Positions 26,970 through 35,273 of a stretch of DNA of 64,000 nucleotides are shown here, in pieces. The notes under the pieces were generated by a model. The model did no database searches, had not been told where the DNA came from, and saw nothing but the letters and a program-made list of their open reading frames with translations. Every line of letters starts with the position of its first letter. Positions within the stretch are counted from its first letter, which is position 1. Both the position numbers and the translations under genes were made by a program. The stretch is from Streptomyces sp. TLI_235 (lineage in GTDB: Bacteria; Actinomycetota; Actinomycetes; Streptomycetales; Streptomycetaceae): the NCBI GenBank assembly GCA_002300355.1, contig NSGV01000001.1:2666001-2730000 (forward strand). Direction: 5' to 3'.

Positions 26970-27143
26970 CGGTTCGTCGGATACCGTCCTGGTATTCGAA
27001 AGACCTCATTGCCCGTCCCCGAGTCCTCCGGCACCCGCCGGCGGACTCGGGTTCGGGCGTTGTACGGCCTTCGCACCACCGGCCCGGACACCTCCCGTGT
27101 CCGGGCCAGCACCGCACCGCCGCACCTTGTGAGGAGAGGAACC

Positions 27144-27797
27144 GTGACACCGCCAGACGACCGCAGCGGTCAGTACGGCGTCCCGTACCCCGGTACCGGC
27201 CATGACGCGTTCGGAGCCCCCGGCGTCGGCCACGGACAGCCGTACCAGCAGCAGTACGCCGCGCCCGCGGGCCAGCAGCAGTACTTCACCCAGCCCTACG
27301 GCGACCAGCAGCCCTACGGCGTCCCGCCGCAGCAGCCGGAGCAGGGGCGCTACGGGGCCGACGCCGGGTACCAGGACTACCCCGGCCCGGAACCGTTCCC
27401 TGAACAGGCACCGCAGGAACCCGGCCACGTGGAGGAGCTGGAGGACGACTCCGACTCCGGGCCCCTGATCCGCCCGTTCGCGATGACCGGCGGCCGCACC
27501 CGGCCGCGCTACGAGCTGGCGATCGAGGCCCTGGTCTCCGCCAGTGTCGAACCGGCCCGCCTGGCCTCGCTGCTGCCCGAGCACCAGCGGATCTGCACGC
27601 TCTGCACGGACGTCAAGTCCGTCGCCGAGGTCTCCGCGCTGCTCGGACTCCCGCTCGGTGTCGCCCGGATCCTCGTCGCCGACCTGGCCGAGGCCGGCCT
27701 GGTCACGATCCACCAGCCCGCTGCCGGCGGCGAATCCGGCAACCAGCCCGACGTCACGCTGCTCGAAAGGGTCCTCAGTGGACTTCGCAAGCTCTAA
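27144..27797 (+). CDS. cvnC2: DUF742 protein CvnC, second conservon
   Basis: The 217-residue protein has a DUF742 domain in its C-terminal half (PFAMTGGRTRPRYELAIEAL, HQRICTLCTDVKSVAEVSALL, VARILVADLAEAGLVTIH, VTLLERVLSGLRKL). The N-terminal 105 residues are a Gln/Tyr/Pro-rich disordered region with an acidic end (VEELEDDSDSG), much longer than in CvnC1. GTG 27144 follows GAGGAGAGGA. The last 16 codons belong to the segment identical to conservon 1; the remainder does not. It overlaps cvnD2 by 20 bases. Confidence 0.9.
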   Translation: MTPPDDRSGQYGVPYPGTGHDAFGAPGVGHGQPYQQQYAAPAGQQQYFTQPYGDQQPYGVPPQQPEQGRYGADAGYQDYPGPEPFPEQAPQEPGHVEELEDDSDSGPLIRPFAMTGGRTRPRYELAIEALVSASVEPARLASLLPEHQRICTLCTDVKSVAEVSALLGLPLGVARILVADLAEAGLVTIHQPAAGGESGNQPDVTLLERVLSGLRKL

Positions 27798-28363
27798 CGC
27801 GGCCGCCCCCAGCCGCGCCACCACCTCCGCGAAGATCGTCGTCGCCGGCGGCTTCGGAGTCGGCAAGACCACCCTCGTCGGCGCCGTCTCCGAGATCAAC
27901 CCCCTGCGCACCGAAGCCGTCATGACCAGCGCCAGCGCCGGCATCGACGACCTCAGCCACGTCTCCGGCAAGACCACCACCACGGTCGCCATGGACTTCG
28001 GCCGCATCACCCTCGACGAAGACCTGATCCTCTACCTGTTCGGCACCCCCGGCCAGGACCGCTTCTGGTTCATGTGGGACGACCTCGTCCGCGGCGCCAT
28101 CGGCGCCGTCGTCCTCGTCGACACCCGCCGCCTCGCCGACTGCTTCCCCGCACTCGACTACTTCGAGAACTCCGGGCTCCCCTTCGTCGTCGCCCTCAAC
28201 GGCTTCGACGGACACCAGCCCCACACCCCCGACGAGGTCCGCGAAGCACTCCAACTCGGACCCGACACCCCCATCATCACCCTCGACGCCCGACGCCGGG
28301 ACAGCGCCAAGAGCGCCCTCATCACCCTCGTCGAGCACGCCCTCCTGGCCCGCCTCCGCTAGG
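27750..28363 (+). repeat. 614-bp direct repeat spanning the cvnC end and cvnD, copy 2
   Basis: Partner of 22148-22761, at an offset of 5602 bases, identical throughout. Confidence 0.95.
27778..28362 (+). CDS. cvnD2: Small GTPase CvnD, second conservon
   Basis: This gene is identical in DNA and product (194 aa) to cvnD1: P-loop GGFGVGKTT, FGTPGQDRF and NGFD. GTG 27778 lies inside the cvnC2 end. It is followed by a perfect 15-bp hairpin. Having the same GTPase in two operons makes cross-talk or a shared output of the two sensors likely; this is inference from identity. Confidence 0.93.
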   Translation: MDFASSNAAAPSRATTSAKIVVAGGFGVGKTTLVGAVSEINPLRTEAVMTSASAGIDDLSHVSGKTTTTVAMDFGRITLDEDLILYLFGTPGQDRFWFMWDDLVRGAIGAVVLVDTRRLADCFPALDYFENSGLPFVVALNGFDGHQPHTPDEVREALQLGPDTPIITLDARRRDSAKSALITLVEHALLARLR

Positions 28364-28389
28364 AACGGGGCACGGACAGGCCGGACACC

Positions 28390-28430
28390 CCGGAGGGGGC
28401 GCGGAACACCGCGCCCCCTCCGGCGTTTTC
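28390..28430 (+). terminator. Terminator of conservon 2
   Basis: A perfect 15-bp stem (28390-28404 with 28409-28423), loop AACA, is followed by CGTTTTC. It separates cvnD2 from the convergent cimA. Confidence 0.88.
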
Positions 28431-28478
28431 ACGCCCCCTTGTGCTTCGACCGCCCCCGGCGTCCCGGGAGGCTCGGTC

Positions 28479-30122
28479 CTACTGGTCCGTCCCGTCCGTC
28501 TCGGCCGCCTGGTCCGTCTGGTCCGGCACCAGGCCGGCCCGCAGCAGCCCGTAGGTGTAGGCGTCCTCCAGGGCGTGCCAGGAGGCCGCGATGACGTTGT
28601 CGGCCACCCCGACGGTGGACCAGGAGGCCACCCCGTCCCCGGACTCCACCAGCACCCGGGTCTTGGAGCCGGTGCCGTGCTCGCCCTCCAGGATGCGGAC
28701 CTTGTAGTCCACCAGCTCCAGCTTGGCGAGCTGAGGGTAGATCCGCTCCAGCGCGGTGCGCAGCGCCCTGTCCAGCGCGTCGACCGGGCCGTTGCCCTCA
28801 CCGGTGGCGATCCTGCGCTCGCCCTTGGCCCACAGCTTCACCGTGGCCTCGTTCCCCGGGGTGCCGTCGGCGCGCTGCTCGCTGATGGTCCGCCAGGACT
28901 CCAGCGCGAAGAAGCGCTCGCGGCGGCCGCGCACCTCGTCGCGGAGCAGCAGCTCGAAGGAGGCGTCGGCGGCCTCGTAGGTGTAGCCCTGGTTCTCCTG
29001 CTCCTTGACCTTGGCGACCACCCGGCCGACCAGGTCGCGGTCCTCGGAGAGGTCGTAGCCGAGCTCCTTGCCCTTGAGCTCCACGGAGGCCCGGCCGGCC
29101 ATGTCGGAGACCAGCATCCGCATGGTGTTGCCGACCAGCTCCGGGTCGATGTGCTGGTAGAGGTCCGGGTCCACCTTGATCGCGGAGGCGTGCAGGCCCG
29201 CCTTGTGCGCGAACGCCGAGAAGCCCACGTAGGGCTGGTGGGTGGAGGGTGCCAGGTTGACCACCTCGGCGATGGCGTGCGAGATCCGGGTCATCTCGGC
29301 CAGCCGGCCCTCGGGGAGGACTCGGCGGCCGTACTTGATCTCCAGCGCGCCGACCACCGGGAAGAGGTTGGCGTTGCCGACCCGCTCGCCGTAGCCGTTG
29401 GCGGTGCACTGCACGTGGGTCGCGCCGGCGTCCACCGCGGCGAGGGTGTTGGCGACCGCACAGCCGGTGTCGTCCTGGGCGTGGATGCCGAGCCGGGCGC
29501 CGGTCCTCGCGAGCACCTCGGCGACGATCTCGCGGACGCCGGAGGGCAGCATGCCGCCGTTGGTGTCGCAGAGCACCACCACGTCGGCGCCGGCCCGGTG
29601 CGCGGTGGAGACCACCGCGAGGGCGTACTCCGGGTTGGCCTTGTAGCCGTCGAAGAAGTGCTCGCAGTCGATGAACACCCGGCGGCCCTGGGCGCGGAGG
29701 TGCTCGACGCTGTCGCGGACCATCTCCAGGTTCTCGTCCAGGGTGGTGCGCAGGGCCAGCTCCACGTGGCGGTCGTGCGACTTGGCGACCAGGGTCACCA
29801 CCGGGGCGCCGGAGTTGACCAAGGCAGCGAGCTGCGGGTCGTCCGCCGCGCGGCCGCCGGCCCGGCGGGTCGCGCCGAAGGCGACCAACTGGGCGTTCTT
29901 CAGGTCAAGTTCGGCCGCGGCACGGGCGAAGAACTCGGTGTCGCGGGGGTTGGCGCCGGGCCAGCCGCCCTCGATGAAGCCGACGCCGAACTCGTCCAGG
30001 TGCCGGGCGATGGTCAGCTTGTCCGCGACGGTGAGGTTGATGCCCTCGCGCTGGGCGCCGTCGCGCAGCGTCGTGTCGAAGACGTGGAAGCTGTCGTTGG
30101 GGTGGCTGCTGGCCTCGGTCAT
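28479..30122 (-). CDS. cimA: Citramalate synthase (isopropylmalate/citramalate synthase family)
   Basis: CimA condenses acetyl-CoA with pyruvate to (R)-citramalate, giving a threonine-independent route to 2-oxobutyrate and isoleucine. The 547-residue protein has the DRE-TIM motif DTTLRDGAQREGIN, an EGGWPGANPRD stretch, CDTNGGMLPSG, the metal-binding HxH region (THVQCTANGYGERVGNANL) and a C-terminal LeuA allosteric domain (LELVDYKVRILEGEHGTGSKTRV). Length and the GGWPG signature fit CimA rather than LeuA. Start ATG 30122; an in-frame extension upstream lies in the leader region. The Ile-codon attenuator upstream supports a role in isoleucine synthesis. Confidence 0.92.
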   Translation of the reverse strand: MTEASSHPNDSFHVFDTTLRDGAQREGINLTVADKLTIARHLDEFGVGFIEGGWPGANPRDTEFFARAAAELDLKNAQLVAFGATRRAGGRAADDPQLAALVNSGAPVVTLVAKSHDRHVELALRTTLDENLEMVRDSVEHLRAQGRRVFIDCEHFFDGYKANPEYALAVVSTAHRAGADVVVLCDTNGGMLPSGVREIVAEVLARTGARLGIHAQDDTGCAVANTLAAVDAGATHVQCTANGYGERVGNANLFPVVGALEIKYGRRVLPEGRLAEMTRISHAIAEVVNLAPSTHQPYVGFSAFAHKAGLHASAIKVDPDLYQHIDPELVGNTMRMLVSDMAGRASVELKGKELGYDLSEDRDLVGRVVAKVKEQENQGYTYEAADASFELLLRDEVRGRRERFFALESWRTISEQRADGTPGNEATVKLWAKGERRIATGEGNGPVDALDRALRTALERIYPQLAKLELVDYKVRILEGEHGTGSKTRVLVESGDGVASWSTVGVADNVIAASWHALEDAYTYGLLRAGLVPDQTDQAAETDGTDQ

Positions 30123-30246
30123 GGCCCTGGGTTCTCCGTTCGGTGGAGTACTGCTGTTGCCGGTGGTGGATCCGGCTCCACTGTCCAGCATCCCGCGCGC
30201 TCCCCGGTGTCTCCGAGCTCCTTGTGGGGGCCGGGGCCGGTCGGGG

Positions 30247-30282
30247 GCAAAACAAAAGACCCCTCGCGGGTGCGAGAGGTCT
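30247..30282 (-). terminator. Attenuator hairpin in the cimA leader
   Basis: On the minus strand AGACCTCTCGC (30282-30272) pairs with GCGAGGGGTCT (30267-30257, one wobble) and is followed by TTTGTTTTG. It stands 125 bases before the cimA start and 54 bases after the leader peptide stop, the geometry of a ribosome-controlled attenuator. Confidence 0.82.
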
Positions 30283-30335
30283 GCGCGCGGGTCTGGACGC
30301 TCGTGGTCGCTCCGCAACGGGGTGGTGCGGGGCGG

Positions 30336-30386
30336 TCACTGCGGACCGGCGCGCCTGCTGCTAATGATCAGCGAAAGCGAGGACAC
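30336..30386 (-). CDS. Candidate cimA leader peptide with Leu and Ile-Ile codons
   Basis: A GTG-started 16-codon frame reads MSSLSLIISSRRAGPQ and stops. Two leucine codons precede two consecutive isoleucine codons (ATC ATT). Ribosome stalling there when charged tRNA-Ile is scarce would let the hairpin at 30247-30282 refold and cimA be read. I see no good ribosome site before the GTG, so it may be leaderless. The peptide itself probably has no function. Confidence 0.65.
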   Translation of the reverse strand: MSSLSLIISSRRAGPQ

Positions 30387-30523
30387 GCTGCCAGTCTGGC
30401 ACACCGCCCGCATTCCGGCCCGCACCATCCGCATCGCGAGACACCGCTGGTCCGGCGATGGGCGGGGGCGAGACCAGGGACGCATGGTCCGGGCTTGCCC
30501 GACGCGTACGGCCATGTGAGATC

Positions 30524-30581
30524 AGGGGCGCGTGGGGGCACTCCCCCAGCCTTCGGCCGGGAGGTGTCCTCACGCGCCCCT
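30524..30581 (-). terminator. ilvE terminator, Streptomyces-type compound hairpin
   Basis: AGGGGCGCGTG (30524-30534) pairs with CACGCGCCCCT (30571-30581). Inside is a second GC-rich hairpin with a CCTTCGGCC-type tip. Hairpins of this look recur between genes in Streptomyces genomes. Confidence 0.7.
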
Positions 30582-30606
30582 CTTGTGGTGCACCGCTCCC
30601 GAAAGA

Positions 30607-31719
30607 TCAGACGATCTTGTGGAGCCACTTGTGGGTGTCGGGGGCCTGGCCGCCCTGGATGGCGAGGAGGGCCTTGCGGAGCTCCATGGTGGTCGGGCCG
30701 GGCTCACCCTTGCCGACCGTCCAGTCGCCGCGGGCGGACTTCACCGACCCGACCGGGGTGATGACGGCGGCGGTACCGCAGGCGAACACCTCGGTGAGGG
30801 TGCCGTCGGCGTTGCCCTGCTTCCACTCGTCGGTGGAGATCCGCCGCTCCTCGACCGCGTAGCCGAGGTCGGAGGCGAGCTGCAGCAGCGAGTCGCGGGT
30901 GATGCCGGGCAGCAGGGCGCCGGAGAGCTCGGGGGTGACGATCTTCGCGTCCTCGCCCTCGCCGAAGACGAAGTAGAGGTTCATGCCGCCCATCTCCTCG
31001 ATCCACCGGTGCTCGGCGGCGTCGAGCCAGACGACCTGGTCGCAGCCCTTCTCGGCGGCCTGGGCCTGGGCGATCAGCGAGGCGGCGTAGTTGCCCGCGC
31101 ACTTCGCGGCGCCGGTGCCGCCCGGAGCCGCGCGGACGTACTCCTCGGAGAGCCAGACGGAGACCGGCTTGATGCCGCCGGGGAAGTAGGCGCCGGCCGG
31201 CGAGGCGATGATCATGAAGAGGTAGGAGTTGGCCGGGCGGACGCCCAGGCCGACCTCGGTGGCGAACATGAACGGCCGCAGGTAGAGGCTCTGCTCGGGC
31301 TGGTTCGGCACCCAGGCCTGCTCCTGCTGGACGAGCAGCTCGACGGCCTCGACGAAGGTCACGATCGGCAGCTCGGGCATGGCGAGGCGGCGGGCGGAGG
31401 CCTGGAAGCGGGCGGCGTTGGCCTCCGGGCGGAAGGTGGCGATGGAGCCGTCGGCCTGCCGGTAGGCCTTGAGGCCCTCGAAGATCGACTGGCCGTAGTG
31501 CAGCGTCATGTTGGCCGGGTCGATCTCCAACGGCGCGTACGGGGTGAGCTGGGCGTCGTGCCAGCCGAGGCCTTCCGTCCACCGGATGGTGACCATGTGG
31601 TCGGTGAAGATCCGGCCGAAGCCGGGGTTGGCCAGCCGGGCCTCGCGCTCCGCGTCGGACAGCGGGTGCGCGGAGGGCTTGAGCTCGAACGTGATGGGCG
31701 CCTGGGTGGGCGTACTCAT
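30607..31719 (-). CDS. ilvE: Branched-chain amino acid aminotransferase
   Basis: IlvE is a PLP enzyme that performs the last step to valine, leucine and isoleucine and the first step of their breakdown to fatty-acid starter units. The 370-residue fold-type IV protein has [26 protein letters not shown], the PLP-lysine region [24 protein letters not shown] and [17 protein letters not shown] 31719 with AAGGACAG upstream gives the usual start ([20 protein letters not shown]). It lies 178 bases downstream of leuB on the same strand; the gap carries two strong hairpins that may adjust expression. Confidence 0.96.
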   Translation of the reverse strand: MSTPTQAPITFELKPSAHPLSDAEREARLANPGFGRIFTDHMVTIRWTEGLGWHDAQLTPYAPLEIDPANMTLHYGQSIFEGLKAYRQADGSIATFRPEANAARFQASARRLAMPELPIVTFVEAVELLVQQEQAWVPNQPEQSLYLRPFMFATEVGLGVRPANSYLFMIIASPAGAYFPGGIKPVSVWLSEEYVRAAPGGTGAAKCAGNYAASLIAQAQAAEKGCDQVVWLDAAEHRWIEEMGGMNLYFVFGEGEDAKIVTPELSGALLPGITRDSLLQLASDLGYAVEERRISTDEWKQGNADGTLTEVFACGTAAVITPVGSVKSARGDWTVGKGEPGPTTMELRKALLAIQGGQAPDTHKWLHKIV

Positions 31720-31781
31720 GACTGTCTGTCCTTCACCGTGGGGTTGGTCCGGGCCGCCTCCGCCGGTGAGAGAACGCACGA

Positions 31782-31825
31782 CGGCACGGCCCACTGTCGA
31801 TACTCGCATCCAGAGGGCCGTGCCG
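31782..31825 (-). promoter_or_regulatory. Stem-loop in the ilvE leader
   Basis: A perfect 11-bp inverted repeat (CGGCACGGCCC at 31782-31792 with GGGCCGTGCCG at 31815-31825) encloses a 22-base loop, 63 bases before the ilvE start. There is no T-run, so it is not an ordinary terminator. The function is unknown. Confidence 0.4.
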
Positions 31826-31867
31826 AACAGCCGGTCGGCTGCTGTGCTGTGCGGGTTCGGGCCCTCG

Positions 31868-31895
31868 GGCCGGAACCGTGCTGCTGGTTCCGGCC
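31868..31895 (-). terminator. Hairpin directly after leuB
   Basis: A perfect 10-bp stem (31868-31877 with 31886-31895) and an 8-base loop begin 2 bases after the leuB stop. The lack of a T-run makes efficiency uncertain. Confidence 0.55.
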
Positions 31896-31897
31896 GC

Positions 31898-32935
31898 TCA
31901 GCCGGATACTCGGGCGGCGATCGCGTCGCCGACCTCGGAGGTGGAGCGGGCGCCGGTGCGCTCGGCCAGGTCGGCCGTGACGGCGGCCTCGACCCGGGCG
32001 GCCTCCTCGGTGTAGCCGAGGTGCTCCAGCAGCATGGCGACGGACAGCACGGTGGCGGTCGGGTCGGCCTTGCCCTGGCCGGCGATGTCGGGGGCGGAGC
32101 CGTGGACGGGCTCGAACATCGACGGGAACGCGCCGGTGGGGTTGATGTTGCCGGAGGCGGCCAGGCCGATGCCGCCGGTGACGGCCGCGGCGAGGTCGGT
32201 CAGGATGTCGCCGAAGAGGTTGTCGGTGACGATCACGTCGAAGCGCTCGGGCTGGGTGACGAAGAAGATGGTCGCCGCGTCGACGTGCAGGTAGTCGGTG
32301 GTGACCTCGGGGAACTCCCGGCCGACCTCCTGGAAGATCCGCGTCCACAGGTGGCCGGCGTGGACCAGCACGTTGTTCTTGTGGACGAGGGTGAGCTTCT
32401 TGCGCGGGCGGGCCTGGGCGCGGCGGTAGGCGTCGCGGACGACCCGCTCGATGCCGAAGGCGGTGTTGAGGCTGACCTCGGTCGCCACCTCCTGCTCGGT
32501 GCCGGCGCGCAGGGTGCCGCCGTTGCCGACGTACGGGCCCTCGGTGCCCTCGCGGACGACCACGAAGTCGATGTCGGGGTCGCCGGCCAGCGGGGACTTC
32601 ACGCCGGGGAAGAGCTTGCCCGGGCGGAGGTTGATGTGGTGGTCGAAGGCGAAGCGCAGCTTGAGCAGCAGGCCGCGCTCCAGCACGCCGGACGGGACGC
32701 TCGGGTCGCCGATCGCACCGAGCAGGATCGCGTCGCGGTCCTTGAGCTCCTCCAGCACGGCGTCCGGCAGGGTCTCGCCGGTGCGGTGGTAGAGACGGGC
32801 ACCGAGGTCGTACTCGGTGGTCTCCAGCTTCACGTCGGCGGGCAGGGCGGCGCTGAGCACCTTCAGGCCTTCGGCCACCACTTCCTGGCCGATGCCGTCA
32901 CCGGGGATCACTGCGAGACGAAGGCTGCGAGACAT
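31898..32935 (-). CDS. leuB: 3-isopropylmalate dehydrogenase
   Basis: LeuB oxidises and decarboxylates 3-isopropylmalate to 2-oxoisocaproate, the leucine keto acid, with NAD+. The 345-residue protein has [18 protein letters not shown] at the start, [17 protein letters not shown] (substrate arginines), [11 protein letters not shown], and the metal/NAD region [31 protein letters not shown] followed by [24 protein letters not shown] 32935 (MSRSLRLAV); codons further up are in frame but lack support. It lies upstream of ilvE and divergent from the deacetylase gene. Confidence 0.96.
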   Translation of the reverse strand: MSRSLRLAVIPGDGIGQEVVAEGLKVLSAALPADVKLETTEYDLGARLYHRTGETLPDAVLEELKDRDAILLGAIGDPSVPSGVLERGLLLKLRFAFDHHINLRPGKLFPGVKSPLAGDPDIDFVVVREGTEGPYVGNGGTLRAGTEQEVATEVSLNTAFGIERVVRDAYRRAQARPRKKLTLVHKNNVLVHAGHLWTRIFQEVGREFPEVTTDYLHVDAATIFFVTQPERFDVIVTDNLFGDILTDLAAAVTGGIGLAASGNINPTGAFPSMFEPVHGSAPDIAGQGKADPTATVLSVAMLLEHLGYTEEAARVEAAVTADLAERTGARSTSEVGDAIAARVSG

Positions 32936-32975
32936 GCTCAGGACCCTACTCCGCGTCCCAGCCACTGACATCTTG

Positions 32976-32992
32976 TGTCCAGTATCCGGACA
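32976..32992. promoter_or_regulatory. Inverted repeat in the leuB / deacetylase promoter region
   Basis: TGTCC-AGTATCC-GGACA (32976-32992) is a symmetric 5-7-5 element located 41-57 bases before leuB, at promoter distance. It does not match the repeat before ndgR. It is a candidate operator; the binding factor is unknown. Confidence 0.4.
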
Positions 32993-33092
32993 TTCGGGGA
33001 CGGCGCGGCGGCAAAGGGGGGTACGGAGCCGTACCGGACCCCTCCGTTAAAATCCGACAGATCTGCACGGGGAATTCACGGGGGAAAGCACC

Positions 33093-35159
33093 ATGGGGGG
33101 AAGGATCGGCAGACGCCGCGCGCTCTGGCTGGCCGGTGGCGCGCTCGCTCTGCCCGCCGTCGGCTGCGGGGCCTGGCTGGGGGTTCGGGAGGATCGGCGG
33201 CCCGCACCGGAGCCGTCCGGGCCGACCCGGGTGGCCGGTGCCGCACATCACAGCATCACACAGTCGTTCGTGCACGTCATCGCGCATCCGGACGACAATC
33301 TCTACTTCATGAATCCGGATCTCGACCATGCGCTCGCCTCCGGCGCCGCCTGCGTCACGGTCTGCCTCACCGACGGCGAGTCGGACGGCCGGAACGTGCT
33401 GCACTCCGAACTCGGCCGGGTCACCCGGGCCGACCGGCCGGCCTACACCCGGGCCCGGATCAACGGACTGACCGCCGCCCTCGCCCTGCTCGCCACCGGC
33501 GACGAGAGCAGCCCGTGGGACGTGTCGCTGGTCAGCTACCTGGACGGCCGCACGGTCGAGCAGCACACCCTGCGGGCCGCCCCGCAGGTCCAGCTGATCC
33601 TGCTCGCCCTGGTCGAGGCCCGCTCGGTCAGCCTTGCGCGCGCCGAGAGCCTGCGCGGCCTGTGGCTCGGCGAGACCGACACCCTGGACATCCTGCCGCC
33701 GGTCCGCAGCGGGCTGCCCCCGGGCGCCGGCTACAGCCGCGAGCAGCTGATCGCCACCCTGCACGCGGTCCTCGACCACTTCCGTCCGACCGTGGTCCGC
33801 ACGCTGGACCCGAACCCGGACCACTCCCCCAAGCCGTCGAAGGACCCGCACGGCGGCCACGTCTACCTGGACCACCAGGACCACACCTACTCGGCGTACT
33901 TCGCGCAGGCCGCGCTGGCCCGGCACTGGGCCGGCGAGCAGGCCCGGAACGGCACCGTCGAGCACTACCTCGGCTATGTGAACGCCGCCCTGCCGCACAA
34001 CCTCGACCAGGCCGCCGTCGGCCGCAAGGTGCTGGCCCTCAACAGCTACGGCTGGGCCGACAACCGCCGCTGCGGCGACCCGGCCGGCTGCGGCGACCGC
34101 AAGGTCGGGGCGGGCGCGCTGCGCAACGGCTGGGCGCAGTCCACCCGCTACCGCGCCCCCGGCAGCGGTGCCTGGCTGGTGTCGCTCGCCGACGGCCGGC
34201 TGGCCGCGTTCGGCCTGCTGAACGGCTCGGCGGTGCAGTGGACGCAGTCGAAGCGCGGCTGGGCCGGCCCGCGCCGGATCGCCGGCACCGGGCTGGAGGG
34301 CCAGCTGCAGGCCTTCCGGCAGAGTGACGGGCTGATACGCCTGCTCGGGGTGCGCACCCTCCTCCGGTACGCCGCCGCCGAGCACAGACGCGAGATCGTC
34401 ACCGCCGTACAGACCGGGCCGGAGTCCTTCGGCCCGTGGCAGAGCCTGGGCGCGCCGGACGGCGGGGACCCGGTGCGGTCGATGGAGTTCGGCTACCCGA
34501 TCGGCCTGGCCCTGTCGGACGGCACCGTGCAGGTCGCCGCCCGCACCTGGGGCGGCACCCTCGCCGTCGGCACTCCGGACGGCCCGTGGACGGCGCTGAC
34601 GCTGCCGCCGCACGCCGGCGGGCCCGTCCAGGACGGCCTGGGCGCGGTCGTCGACGGCTACGGCAACACGCACCTGTTCGCGCCCGGCCCGCGCACCGTC
34701 GTGCACTGGGCCTCGGACGAGCCCGGCGGCCCGCTGCGGCCGGCGGCGCCGACCGGTCTGCCGGTGCCGGCCGGCCCGGTCACCGCGGAGCTCGGCGAGG
34801 AGGGCGCGCTGCGGGTGCGCTTCCGGGAGCCGAGGAGCGCCCGGGTGCTCACCGCTGAGCGGGCGCCCGGCTCCGAGGCGTGGAAGGTGGTCGCCGAGTC
34901 GACGCCGCCCGGCGGATTCGGACGGGTCGCCACCGTGGCCGGTGCGCTGGCCGTCCGCGACGACCGCGGCCGCACCGCACTGCGCGCCGCCGGCCGGGAC
35001 TGGCAGCACGACGGCCCGCTGCTGGTCCACACCCCCGCCCTGACCGCCGACGGGGACGGCCGGGTGGTGGCCGCCGCGATCGGCTGCGACGGCCACCTCT
35101 ACACCGCCCGCCAGCCGGTGCCGGGCGCCCCCTTCGGCGCCTGGAGCCAGGCGGGCTGA
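33093..35159 (+). CDS. Secreted PIG-L family deacetylase with C-terminal propeller-like region
   Basis: The 688-residue protein has a Tat-like or lipoprotein start (GRRRALWLAGGALALPAVGC; Cys25 could be a lipobox cysteine). The PIG-L/LmbE zinc amidase domain spans roughly 58-330: VHVIAHPDDNLYF (64-69 carries the metal ligands), CLTDGESDGRN, LDPNPDHSPKP and LDHQDHTYSAYF. It is typical of enzymes removing N-acetyl groups from sugars. From about 340 on there are repeated GAWLVSLADGRLAAFGLL and GYPIGLALSDGTVQV-type strands, suggesting a beta-propeller or sugar-binding module. ATG 33093 follows GGGGGAAAG. It is divergent from leuB and lies 114 bases before the YfhO gene, so it probably acts on cell-surface glycans. 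Confidence 0.85.
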   Translation: MGGRIGRRRALWLAGGALALPAVGCGAWLGVREDRRPAPEPSGPTRVAGAAHHSITQSFVHVIAHPDDNLYFMNPDLDHALASGAACVTVCLTDGESDGRNVLHSELGRVTRADRPAYTRARINGLTAALALLATGDESSPWDVSLVSYLDGRTVEQHTLRAAPQVQLILLALVEARSVSLARAESLRGLWLGETDTLDILPPVRSGLPPGAGYSREQLIATLHAVLDHFRPTVVRTLDPNPDHSPKPSKDPHGGHVYLDHQDHTYSAYFAQAALARHWAGEQARNGTVEHYLGYVNAALPHNLDQAAVGRKVLALNSYGWADNRRCGDPAGCGDRKVGAGALRNGWAQSTRYRAPGSGAWLVSLADGRLAAFGLLNGSAVQWTQSKRGWAGPRRIAGTGLEGQLQAFRQSDGLIRLLGVRTLLRYAAAEHRREIVTAVQTGPESFGPWQSLGAPDGGDPVRSMEFGYPIGLALSDGTVQVAARTWGGTLAVGTPDGPWTALTLPPHAGGPVQDGLGAVVDGYGNTHLFAPGPRTVVHWASDEPGGPLRPAAPTGLPVPAGPVTAELGEEGALRVRFREPRSARVLTAERAPGSEAWKVVAESTPPGGFGRVATVAGALAVRDDRGRTALRAAGRDWQHDGPLLVHTPALTADGDGRVVAAAIGCDGHLYTARQPVPGAPFGAWSQAG

Positions 35160-35273
35160 GCCGTTGCCTATGCTCGGTGGGCACCCCCCGCGTCCCGGCC
35201 GGCCGCCGCATGCCCGCCGGCCGGCCCCGTACGACCCCTTCGGCCCGCCCGGGCCAGGCAGGAGCACCCCGCA

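Larger units (their letters stand above)
30123..30606. other. cimA leader and ilvE 3' region
   Basis: This 484-bp stretch holds, from right to left, the ilvE terminator (30524-30581), the likely cimA promoter, a 16-codon leader peptide (30336-30386), a terminator-type hairpin (30247-30282) and the cimA ribosome site. Each is listed separately. Confidence 0.7.

Noticed and set aside
29398..30519. Plus-strand frames opposite cimA and its leader
   Set aside because: No motif, no ribosome site; they cross the attenuator hairpin and leader peptide on the other strand.
28074..30761. Long plus-strand frame beginning inside cvnD2
   Set aside because: Antisense to cimA over most of its length and out of frame with cvnD2; a terminator hairpin lies inside it.
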